Below are positions 1-12,200 of a stretch of 64,000 bases of DNA, in pieces. The position numbers and the translations under genes are program-made. The first letter of the stretch is position 1; every line of letters begins with the position of its first letter. The notes under the pieces are model-generated. The model was not told the origin of the DNA, ran no database searches, and saw nothing but the letters and a program-made list of their open reading frames with translations. Source of the DNA: Hetaerina americana (Eukaryota; Arthropoda; Insecta; Odonata; Calopterygidae); the NCBI GenBank assembly GCA_022747635.1, contig JAKTNV010000001.1, forward strand, positions 26,428,490-26,492,489, in the 5' to 3' direction.

Positions 1-1
1 C

Positions 2-194
2 ACTCAGCTCGATGATCTGCCAAGCACAAATGGTTCATTGGGCCTCAGGCAACTATTGCCGCTTGTTGGTGGGGCTATAGTCCGCGTCATGGCAGCCAGA
101 TTGCACCAGTTCGCGCATTTATTGCACAGACCACATATATATGAACTAACACGACATATTTTTGAAAATCTGAATATAATCCAATTCAACTGAG
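2..194 (+). CDS. possible 3'-terminal exon of an unrecognised gene (partial)
   Basis: Frame 2 is open from the window edge to a TGA at 192-194, giving about 63 residues with a balanced, protein-like composition (contains LLPLVGGAIVRVMAARLHQF and ends ENLNIIQFN). I do not recognise the family. The base composition here is less AT-rich than the next kilobase, which fits a coding end, but 63 codons is short enough to arise by chance. The opposite strand also has a 66-codon frame over the same bases. Treat as a candidate only. Confidence 0.22.
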
Positions 195-1050
195 TTGCAA
201 CCAATTATGCAAACGAATGTTCACATTATAAAATGCGTTTGAAATTGAAGTCAGTTCACAATATTCAGCATCCAAGTTTGCATCATAGCATGGTTATGGA
301 AATCAGTTTCTAGATTGACTTTCACATAAACCACAGCCTTAAAGACGTGTAAACTAAACACAGACGTGAATCCATATCTAACAAAAAGGCTTGCAAGAAT
401 CATGTGGTGTAATATTAGCAAGAGAATAAACAGCTCTCTTTTTTCAATGTAATTCACTCTTAAAAGTGTTATGCACATGGAGAGAGAATCAAATCTTAAG
501 TATTATCAGCAATTTATAACAAATTTATTAAAGGCCTCTATGAATATTTTCATATGAGAGAAAGGAATTAATTTTATTTTCCATTGCTATGGGAGGGAAA
601 AATGTTATTTTTTCCTACACACAAACTTTAGGCCATCAGGTAGAATGGATATCGCAGTATAAAATTTTATTCTTATTCCATACTTTTTTTCTTGCGCAAG
701 TATTCATTAAATGTTTCTTAAAATGTTTGCGGCTATGCAAATCTTAGTTGTAAATGCAATCCAAATCAATGCAGTGAGTGAAGAACCATTGTGAACTATT
801 ATGTTTTGGTCCAATGCATTTTTGGGTATCTGTAGATCATCTCCATGACTACGTACTCTTGGTACAACCATGAACATATACCTAAAAAGTAAAATATACG
901 CAAATAATTATTTCCATGCAAGAATTTCTCGTCTATCACTAATATATGCTGGGCTTTAAATATTTCAAATCATCACCTTGTGCAAAGATACACTGGCTTC
1001 GATAGCAAAACTAATGAAGATGTTTCCATTTTTTTAACCTAGTTCGTGAC
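195..1050. other. no recognisable feature
   Basis: AT-rich sequence with no convincing coding frame, repeat end or structured element on either strand. Confidence 0.5.
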
Positions 1051-1192
1051 GGAAATGAACATAAACTTGGTGAACTCCACAGTGAATTTTTATAGAGATA
1101 ACATAGATTTCGACACATTGTGTCACCATCAGACGAAATAAGTCATCTCAATAATGATTCGCTCTGCAGTTGACCAAGTTATGTTCATTTCC
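1051..1192 (-). mobile_element. inverted-repeat-flanked hammerhead-like module (decayed)
   Basis: A 24-base arm at 1051-1074 (starts GGAAATGAACATAAACTTGG) is repeated inverted at 1170-1192 with few differences. Between them, on the - strand, lies a hammerhead-like core at about 1132-1100: CTGATGG, a hairpin built from GACACA/TGTGTC, then GAAATC. The canonical box is CTGATGA, so the last base of the catalytic box is changed and this copy is probably inactive. The layout matches the modules at 31334-31482 and 55023-55197. I infer a derivative of a Penelope-like element end. Confidence 0.5.
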
Positions 1193-2625
1193 AAGATGAA
1201 TAACTTCCACCATATCACGCCATTAAACATTTCCTCCGTTTAGTCCTCTACTTTGGGACCCCAAGTATTTTTAAAAAATGAAGAAATAGGCTTGTTTTTC
1301 AATGTTAGTCATATTAGGGAAATGATATGATTATGAGAGAACTTCGGGAAGTTATGAGTCACTCAGAAGACATACTCAAGTTGATGTTCCTCTGCTATTA
1401 AAATCCTTGAATCATACCACTAACATTTAAAGATATCTGATAGAAACTGACTAATTCTCTTACCCAAAAAGTATAGGTGCTTGGGAGCTTTTGTGGCATG
1501 TATTTGCATGTGTAGTTGTATTTTTTACCAATATATAACTCGCTCTTCAATGCACATATAACTTGCTAGTACATATTACATGCAACAAACAGACTTGGAT
1601 GTATTATACATTTTGTGATTTTAATTTCTTTGTTTGAGAGGCCCTACAAACCTGAAGTGCTCTGGGCCCCAGGTCTCAATCTAGCTATTCCTTGATATTG
1701 GTTGTATTATTGTAATTGATGTTCCATATCAAAAAATTAATCATAGAAATCCGCCAGGGTCACAGATGAGTAGACTATGCATTAAATAATTGAGAAGGAA
1801 ATATTATCATATAGAAGTACCACTAAGCTCCATTGTATGCACTCAATAATACCCATATGTATCATGTCATAATTAATACCTTGAATAATGTTAATGCTAT
1901 TGCAAAAAATAACTTTCATGCCTTTTAGACGAACCTAAATAATTCATATGGTGTCTGATGGCCTAAATTCACCACTGAGATGCCTGTGTTTTTGAATATC
2001 ATTTTCCAGTTAATTGGTCTAGTATTTCAAGTTCATGATAAGAATGTATTCTATGAAGTATGGCAGGCAGTATTCATTGGAATGTTGACTGTGATATCAT
2101 GATGGCCATTCACTTATCCATTTAGCAATAGGACACGATTTCTGAAAAGGAATTACTCCAAAGTGAATTAGAGTATTTCTATGCTGTTGAAGCATGTCAA
2201 CATTTTTTTCTCTTCTTGACTCATCAAAAACCCTCCCTGAATCAAAAAAGTGCAAATAACCAATTGAGTTCTGAGGAACAAAACAAATTATCATCTGAGG
2301 CCAAATAATATGTAAATCCAAAGAGACCAACAAACGCTCTCTGGACTTCAAGAAAATACCAAAAACATTTGCAGAATCATCACAGAGCCAGTTGGAACCT
2401 CGATGTGCCCTACAGAAAATTTTCAAAACCTTGTAACCCCACTAAACTCCAAGTCCCTCTTTTAACAGGATGCAAGCAATGTACTGTGTAGACAAAGGCC
2501 AAGTTTTAGGTCATGTGTATCTTGGAGGGTAGAATATCTGGTTGGTAGGATGGGAAGTGAAGTCATAGAATTCCAATTTCTACTGAGGGTTGCATTGTGT
2601 TCAAGTTGGCCAGCTGCATCTAGGA
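1193..2625. other. no recognisable feature
   Basis: AT-rich sequence. A 109-codon frame on the - strand (2426-2097) has no family I recognise and no clear splice signals around it; it could be a decayed transposon fragment. Confidence 0.4.
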
Positions 2626-2935
2626 TGGGGATTGGAATAGTACAGTGGCTAATGTACTGACTTTCAACCCAGAGGGCATGGGTATGAATCCTGGAGACGG
2701 CTGATATTTTTGAGTGGTATCCCAATCCCTACTGGAGGTGCACATGAGAGCACTTTGAGTAAGTACACCATCCGTCAGATGGGGCATTAAACTGCGGACC
2801 CCTTGGCACCTTTCATTAAGAGTAGGCTATTGCCAAAGCTGGGTTTCTCTCCACCCTTCCTCATTTCCCATCCATCTCTAATGGTGCAAATGACCTTAGT
2901 TGTCAGTCTCCTCCCCTAAAACAACTACCATCAGC
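2626..2935 (+). mobile_element. tRNA-derived SINE, family B, copy 1
   Basis: The left end resembles a tRNA: an A-box-like stretch at about 2640 (TACAGTGGCTAATGTACTGA) and a B-box-like GGGTATGAATCCTGG near 2688. The body then runs through conserved blocks such as TTGAGTAAGTACACC, CATTAAGAGTAGGCTATTGC and CCATCTCTAATGGTGCAAATG. The same blocks in the same order occur at 24914-25200 (+), 23550-23865 (-), 56715-56912 (-) and as a 3' fragment at 29131-29202. Confidence 0.75.
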
Positions 2936-3212
2936 TATTAGCTGTGGTTCTGGTTGTCTCTATGTCCCAGCTGATGTATAACTTCAGGCTCACAGAACAA
3001 GGGCATAGTATAGGTATGTGAGCTGCAGGGGGTGCAGATATGTTGCATCTTGGACATGTTTTGGAAAAGTCCGAGAAACTTTCAAGTTTATAGAAGGGAG
3101 AAGGTCTTAAGGAATGGGGATATGATCCACATAACCCATAAAATATACTTCCCTGAGTACATATTTTATTTGCATGAAGTTTTTAAAATGAAACATTCCA
3201 TTGATTTTACAG

Positions 3213-6200
3213 ATTACTCTGATATCAAAATAGACAAAACACGCATGGAGCATTTTGAATCACTATGTCACATACTCATAGAATTTTTCGGAGATGAATA
3301 TATTCTACCCAATACGGCTGAGATGCTTGGAATATATGGACGGGTGAGTTACATTTTTGCTGTCTCTTCTAATTAATTTTTAAATGGATAATATGTGTGT
3401 GTACATGCATCTGTGGGTGCATATGATTGTATATGTTTTTGCAATTCCATGTTACCTAAATTAGCTCTTTCCTTCAATATTGGAAAGAGGCAGTACATTA
3501 TGAAAATTATGTCTAGTATAACTACAGTCACTACTATGCTGTACAGTGGCAATATCTCAGTAGGAAATACATCTGGGAGATTTAAATGGGCCTATCCTCA
3601 AAAGAATTTAAGGAGGTGTTGGTGATAGGGAATAGTTACATAATGCAACTACTGGTGGATAGGAGGGAGAGAGCACATTACCATGAAAATTTTTACTAAG
3701 AGAGCCAATCAAAACTTAACAGCAAGAAGCAATGTTACTGCGCATAATATCAGGTAAAAATGAAAATTTATTATAAAATTAAAATATGTTAAGTTCTGTA
3801 ACACTGATCTAAAAAAAATGAGTGTTATATAGTAAATTTGCAATTTTTAATTGATACTTCACTAAATTCTATTTGAATATCATTGGTTTCCCATTGATAA
3901 ATATTTCATTGATGGATAAGTCAGGTAGATATATTGAATTTCTCTACAATTTGCATGGGTTGGCTGCTCTAAGAATTTAGTTGCAAGTGGGTGAAATAGA
4001 CTTAAAATTTACAATGATCCTCAAGAATGCTCCAAATCGAATATTGTCATTGAAAACAATGAAATATTTTGTGTGAATTCAGGCAGGAATGCTGCTAAAT
4101 CCAAGAATTTTTGGCTAAATCCAAGGCATTTTTGTGAGTCAGAAGACTGGGAAATGTCAAACAAACATGATATCCATCTGGCACTTTGGAATAACCTCCC
4201 AAGCGTGTGTTTGCCTTTCATGAAAATGGATAGCCCAAGAACTTAAAACCAGAATATGTATCATGAACTCTTTTGGCGGGTCTACAACATCCGTGGCTTC
4301 CGTATTGATATTTTGCTTCACTTTCAGGAAAGCATCTTCAGGTTGAAGTGACTCTTAAATCCGTAAACACCCTATAACAATGTTCATCTGTTCTTGAAGA
4401 GAAGAAAGATGTTATTGGTAGTGTATAGTAAGCAAGGAATTACGATTTTTTGTGTAGGGTGTTAAATAACTGTAAATAACCATATTTTCCAATTTTAGTT
4501 CTGAATATTGACCTTAACCCCTTGAGTATTGCTACTTTAACTATGAAGTATTTGTCTCCCAGTCTTTTGTCCTTTGTCTGGTGCTTTAAAAAATCTATAT
4601 GGCTGTTCCAATAATTTGGTTGTTTTGTTATAACATTGCAAAGATAAATATAAATTAAAAACAGCATTTAATATCATGATATTATAAATGCAGATTAAAA
4701 TTGATTCATTTAGTATGCATATGTGTAGGTACTAGCCAATGCTGTGGAAGTCTAATTTCTGTAATCATTGTAATGTGCTAGCTTAAGGACTTCCATCCCT
4801 GCTCTCTTTTCTACATGATTAATATAATGTAATGTAAATTCTGTAGTGCAATATATTGCAATAGAATGCATGTTGGGAGGTATTTTCTGCAGAAACCTTT
4901 AACATTTTGCTAAGCAATTGGAATATAATTAAAAACTCTTCACTTATGCTTTGCAAAATACATCCTAACATTTTATGGTGAAATTAGTGGGTGGGTAGTG
5001 TTTCATCAACATATCAATTAATTTTTGGCAATGCACTCAAATATTGAGTTCCAGCTTTTATCATAAGTAACATGATTGTTCTCTGTCTGTAAGGAAGATC
5101 AAAAAAGATCAAAATGAAGGCAGAGAGATTGGAATATGCACCACATAAGAGCCTTAAAATAGGGACTTAGACAACAAGGTTATTTGCCAGGCAAAACAAT
5201 ATTGTTCAAATGCTGTGGAATATTCCTTTTTTTAATACCTAAAATTAACTGCAAGTAAAATGAGTGGAATACGTTACATTGCATGTAAAAAAAACTGGAA
5301 ATTGTCAACATACATCATTGATTGGCTGAATTTGTTGAATGATGGCCCATTATTACTATTAAGTTTTGTGAAGGTTCTCTTTGACTTGACTAGCTGAGCC
5401 CAAAAAAGACCAATTTAGAAGACTCTGCAATTTTATTCTATTAAACATCAGTAGGTCTGTGCGTATCAAATTCTATAATTAAAATACAAATTAATGTGGT
5501 GACATCTTTGATATTATGACCCCACAGTATCCCTCATGTTGTGGTTGTTTTCGTGATTAGTGTAAAAACAATGGATCATACAAGCATGTCATTTTTTGCA
5601 TCATTATCTTTCTTCTCTTGTGCTACTGTACATTTTATTATTCACTCCAAACCCACACGGCAAGTTAAAAGTTTATTTAATGTTCACACAATATTACTTT
5701 AAAACATCTGTACTACGCTCAATTATATGAAGATAATATTATTTTAGCATTAAATAGATATTCAAAGGACAATTTTAACCGTTGCATTTGATTTATTCAG
5801 TTGTCCAACCTTGGGATTGATAACTGTGTTTATCCAGTTGTTTAAAGGTTCCATTAATTGAATGTCAAATGGGTTTTTCTAGAATATAGCTAGTTATGAA
5901 AGGCTCAATATAATGAAATCCAAAATAATGAAATTGCTTACTTTCCACCGAGATTATGATTTTCAATATGTTTCAATTCCAATGAACTATCTTCAAGTAC
6001 AAAACATGCATATCTACCTAATGATGCATCAGCATTTAAAGATATTATACACAATAAATTGTTGTGGGAAATTACTATGTTGAATTCCATTAACATTCAG
6101 TAATTAAGTGACTGCTTACACAAGCAATATTGTCAATTAGATGATCATCAATGTCCATTTCACATTACATATGAGGAATGTCCAGTTATAAGTGATCATA

Positions 6201-9200
6201 TATGTTTTATTTATTGTGAAAAAATGTAATTTAATGTTATAATGTTAGCTAAATGTATAATGTATCTGTGCTACAAGTTTCATTGATTTTAATCCAGTAT
6301 TGCATCAGCAGCCGCCATTGCAAGTTGAAATATTTTCAGTTGGTGGAGATGTTGTGGGTTCTGTGAAACCCACCACAAAATTATAAATATCTTGCAAAAA
6401 TCAGTGTGAAGTGTGTTCCTCATTCTCCCTATTGTCCAGACCAATCCCATGCTACATTTTCCTTGCCCTCAATTTGATGAAACACCTTCATGGAAAGAGT
6501 TTTTCATCGTCAGAAGCATGGTCAAACTTAACATATTTTAACTTTCAATGCCTGCTGCTGATTAAGTAGTGAAGTCTAATCAGTTAAACCGGTATCACAT
6601 ATACTTACAGATTAAGATAGTAATAGCAATGGAACATTTTCAGAGTGTAAAAATAATTTGCTTTGACAGGGATTTGAACCCGGATCCCTTGATGTCAAGA
6701 CATCGAGGGATCCAGGTACGAATCCCATTCAAGGAGAACGATTTTTACCCTCTAAAATTGTTTCATTGAAATGCATATTAGTGGATGACTCCATTAAAAG
6801 TTGTGGCATCTCCCGCAGTTTCTTGGAATTTTTTATAACATAGAATTAAATTTTTGACCAGTACATTATGCGATTAAAAAAATAAATGATCACTTTTTAT
6901 TGAACAGGCATCATATTTAGATGTTTAGAAAATAATCACTGGACATTCCAGACCTTTTCTGAATATTCAAACAACATAGCATGCTGTGTGAGAATGGTTA
7001 AGTGAAAATAAAAAAAAACTGTTACAGTGAGTGGAACACAGAAGTGAAACTTTTGTGCCAATCATACCTACTCTTCTTTTCATCTACTCTTTGAATCATG
7101 AACCTAGGCCTATGGTTGTCACAAATAGTATAGTTATGGGCATAATATAATTAAACTATATTCTGAAATACACACTCGTTGAGTACCTCCTCATAAAATG
7201 ATAATATTTTTCTTAGGGAAAATGACAGTAATTATAAAATGGGTGCAATATGATGAATGTATGGGGTATATTCAAATAAGATTATCAAAAGAGAGATAAT
7301 TTCATTTTTTAGTTAAGTACATTCATGATTATCACAATTTAACTTTCTCTGAGCACACTAATAGATCATGTATGTGCTTATGTGGTACAAAATCTAAATT
7401 TTGCACACAATTTTCAATAAATAATTATTTCATTTCTGCCATGGTATATGAAAGAGTGGCATGCCCTTGAGGGCAAAAAACAACTTTGTTGTTTGAAATA
7501 CACATAAGATACTTTTGGAGTAGGAGTAAAAAAAAATAGTTACTCCAGGAAATGGAATAATCTCCTTTCTTTAAGCTTACAAGCAGGACTTTCATGAAAG
7601 TTCTTACCAGTGATGATGAAATTACATGATTATGTATTTCAAAGGATTTACTGTGCATTTTTGCAACATGTCCACTGCTTGAATGTATTAATTAATATGG
7701 AAAATTGAACCAACTTGAATCAAACTAATGATTTCCACTTTTCACAGCTTTGTGTGAATTGCTTTAATATTCTTGATGGAGAAATGTCATGCATTGGGGC
7801 TGGGGTGTACTTAGCTCCATCGATCATTGACCACTCCTGTAAACCAAATGCTGTGGTTACATTTGATGGACCAACCTTATATGTGAGATCCCTGGTTGAC
7901 TTCCCTTCCCTGGATTGGAAAAAGGTAAATTTGAATCATGGTCTGATGGATGTCTTATACAATTACTTTCTTAACATATTAATCCCATCATTACTCTGAA
8001 CTAATTTTGCTTGGATATGGCTTTTGTTTGGAAAATTTAATTTGATTTAAAGTAAACTTCTGCCTCGGGCTTCATTTAATGGAAGTTGAATGTAAGTGAG
8101 CATTCAGAGCTTGATATGAAGTGTGGATGTTACTTTCTTATATCCAGGTATTCATCAGTTATGTTGACCTACTTAGCATCAGAGAGGATCGAAGGAAAGA
8201 GCTTCAGCGTGGTTACTATTTTTGGTGTGAATGTGAAAGATGTGTTGCCGGGGAGAAAGGTGGCACCAATGGGTATTACTTGGATGATGCGGAAAAGTTT
8301 GCATCGACTTTAGCCTGCCCCAATGATAAGTGTCCAAATCCAATTTTCATGGTGAGGCTCTCATTTTCTTTCCAATATTTTGTTTATCTTTGCAGTTGTG
8401 TTTATTTATAGGTCTTGTATGTCTTAAATATGTACAAATATGGTGACTGGTTGGTTTCTAAAATCTGTGTTTTCAAGATAAATGGACATCTAATTGTGTT
8501 GGTTCTGCACTGCATTGCATTAAGTAGGAATTTTTGTTCGTGCCCCACTGCGTTCCATTAGTAGTAATTTTGGTTCATCTGTAGGCATTAGCATGTAAAT
8601 AGCTAAAAGTTTGGTTGTAAAGATGATATTCCTCAGAGAAAAGTATGAATATGGCTAAGCAACCTTTGTTACTGCAAACTGTTTAGTACACAAAAAACTA
8701 TGTGTATAAAATATTATATGCATGTGTACTTCTACCCGAAGGACTTTGCCCTGATATGTCCATGTAGCCTCCTACACAGCCTGCTAAGCCAATTGATATA
8801 ACCTGTGTGAGCATTTTTACTGAGGCTTGCTCATTGCTTGCATATCAAATGTGTCAGAAGTAATCCGTAGTACAATTATTAATTGTCATTCTAATTTGCA
8901 GTAAATATGTACCATTAAAAATTAAATAATTTTGGGAAACACACGTCTTAAGTAATACACAAAGTTCACTTATAACTGGCACTTGGATGGATTTCCGGAT
9001 GAGGATGTCTTCGGCAAGGTTCACCGCTTCCATGGGTGGCACGTTGGTGAAAAGGTTGCGTACATTGAAGGAAACAAGCATGCACTTTTTCGGGATGACC
9101 TTTTTCATAAGTTTGTTACAAGGTCCAAGGAATTCACTACACCATATTCCGTGTAAAATTTGGAAACCTCCATAACATAACATCCCTCTTTGCAAAGCAC

Positions 9201-12200
9201 CTCATCGAAAGTGACCACAACAGTGACTTTGTGACAAAAATTATTCATTTTGAAGAAAAAGGTCAAAGGCTCGATGCTTTGGAGCAGTTAGAAATTTTGA
9301 AATGTGACCGTTGGAAAGATGACCTTGCCAACGAAATTTTGTATCCCTCCCACTCCCCACTCCTAGACCTACCACTCTTCTGAATCAAAAATGTAATTCT
9401 CTTTCTTCCCAGTTACATTGTAACCTTTTTTACCCCTCCAACCTCCCTCTCTGAACAACCCCCCCTCCTATGATCAGAAGATATATATAGCCAGCGTGCT
9501 TCTATGAGGACCACCTGATGATGACGTTCAACGTCGGAACCTGGGTCGTGTTTTTTAAAATAAAGTGTGTGGAATTACAAAGTCAATTATTTCATTACAT
9601 TTCAATATTTCAATTATTTATCATAAATAGCTAATAAATTAGTCAGAGGCTCCCCTTTTTTGAAAAAATGTTTGAAGGAAATGAAAATGAGATATTTGGT
9701 TAAAAAAGCATATAAATTCACTCACTTAGCTCATAGTATCATGGGGAACTGTTTTAGAAGGTTCATCAGAGTGAAATTGTGCACATACTACCTTGATCAA
9801 AATGTTCCCGGAATAACCACCGTGTGGCGCTCCCATCGTTCCGATTTGAGTTCTGTTTTTTTTTTGTTAAATTGGTACATCTGTTGTTGATATTCCCTTT
9901 AAATCTTAGTGTCATAACTTGACATTTGCAAAAGTTACGGTCGGTTTTCGGTATGTCCATCAGTGCTTCCTGCGATTTTTCCATTACTTCCTCTCGGCTG
10001 CTAAAACGCATTCCCCGTAATGGTTTTTTAACTCGATTGAACAGAAAGAAGTCACAGGGAGCCAAATCAGGTGAATTCGGTGGCTGTTGGATGGTATTTG
10101 TTGCATTTTTCGTCAAAAAATTACGAATAATGATAGCACTGTGCGAGGGTGCGTTATCATGGTGCAAAATCCACGAGTTTTCTGCCCACATTTCTGGTCT
10201 CTTTCGGCGAATTGCTTCACGCAAACGTCTCATAACGCCCAAATAATACTCTTTGTTTACTGTCTGGCCTTCTGGCAAAAATTCATGATGCACTACACCG
10301 TTGTAATCCATGAAAACCGTCAGCATTGCCTTCTTTTTTGACTGAAAACGACGTGGTTTTTTTGGTCTCGGCTCATTTGTTGAACGCCATTCACTTGCCT
10401 GATGTCTGGATTGCGTGTCGTACTCATAAACCCACGTCTCGTCTCCAGTAATGATCCTTTTGATGAATGTGGGATCGGATTCAGCCTCGCAAATCATGTC
10501 TTTTGCGACGTCAACACGGTCTCTTTTTTGCATGAAATTGAGGTCTTTTGGCACCAACTTTGCTGCTACACGACGGAAACCCAAATCATTAACCACAATG
10601 TCTTGGGCGGATCCATAGGCAATGTTCAAGTCCTCCGCTATTTCTCTGATGGTTAATTTGCGGTTATTGACCAACATTTCTTTTACTTTATCAATTTTTT
10701 CACTGACTTTCGATGTCGATGGTCTGCCACTGCGTTCATCATCTTCGATTGACTCACGACCACTTCTGAACCGCTCGTGCCACTGGTAAAAGACCGTTTT
10801 TTTAGAGAATCGTTGCCGAAACACTTTTCCAACATTTCCAACGTCCGTGCGCCACTAAATCCGTTTTTTACGCAAAATTTAATACAAGTTCGTTGTTGCA
10901 AATTTAAATCCATTTCTGAAATTGTAAAAAATCGCCAACACACACAGAGATAGATGTACTCTTGGCTACGTAACTTTTGCAAATGTCAAGTTATGACACT
11001 AAGATTTAAAGGGAATATCAACAACAGATGTACCAATTTAACAAAAAAAACAGAACTCAAATCGGAACGATGGGAGCGCCACACGGTGGTTATTCCGGGA
11101 ACCTTTTGATCAAGGTAGTAAGTTACGTGAATAAATTATTTGTGTATGGAAGGAAAAACTTTTCATATAGATTAAATTTTTTTAGTTATCAATATTGAGA
11201 TTAGAAGGGAAGGATAATCATCATAGTGAATTGTTGGAGGTAGAATAAGAGTGGATAAGAGGGGAGGGAAGCCCCTTGCTGTGACCCACCGATTATCTAT
11301 CCAGCATATGATCACACGTAGGATAATCAGAACTCTAATATACAAATACATGTACTTATTAGGGCATAATAAATTTAAATGAAAATGTGTGTTATTTTCA
11401 TGGCTAATATGTATGAATTTTCTTTACCAGCAGGCAGAAAAACATGGTGGAAAACCTCCTTCATGTAAAAGTTGTGGTTACAACTTAAGTGAGGAGATGA
11501 TTGAGCAACATAAAGAGGCATCAGAGATCAGTTTGGAAAAAATACGCGCTATGGGTTCTACAGCATGTATCCTTTTCATTTCCTGAACTATTACTTTTTC
11601 TCAATCTAAGTCTCAGAATCATTTCTTTATTATAAAAATTTGAGTTTACTTATCATTGAGGAAGGATTAGTGACATAATACCTTTTCTAACACGTGTGTT
11701 TTCTTGAATGCACATGGTCTGTCCCAAAATAAGTCAAAAAAATCTGGGGAAAATTAATTGAAGGTCGAAGTACAAAATGCTATAATTCTTCAAAGTAGCA
11801 CAATTGTGCATCAACACACTGATGTCAGTGCCTCTGCCAGTCACTGAATGCTTCCTGTAATGCATCAACAGGAACCCCATTCAGGCACCTTGTGACAGCC
11901 TCTTTGTCATTATCCAGCACTCCAGAATGGTTGTCTTTCGAGCTCCTTTTTATTATTGAGAACATATTTCACCACTAACCATATTATCTAAAAAATTTCT
12001 CATGGACCATCGTGGAACACACCTTTCTCACGGCTAAATCTTCTGTAAGAAAGTGACACACTATGGTTTTCAGAATATTGTACTCCTCTGCGAAAATTCT
12101 GACCCTCACTTTTTGTGCATTTTCTTCACATGTGACATTGATGAACATCCAGGGAGATGTCCTTGTCTGCAACTTACTTTCTACCCTTCTGGAATAGTTT

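Noticed and set aside
6478..6525. Further hammerhead motif (TTGATGA ... CATCGTCAG)
   Set aside because: The boxes are not in the right order and spacing for a hammerhead core on either strand.
7800..7860. SMYD3 substitution of NHSC by DHSC as a loss of function
   Set aside because: The neighbouring residues are fully conserved, and as far as I recall arthropod SMYD3 proteins commonly have DHSC here, so I do not count it as a defect.
9926..10656. Plus-strand frames of 84-106 codons
   Set aside because: Antisense to the mariner transposase, which has all catalytic motifs on the - strand.
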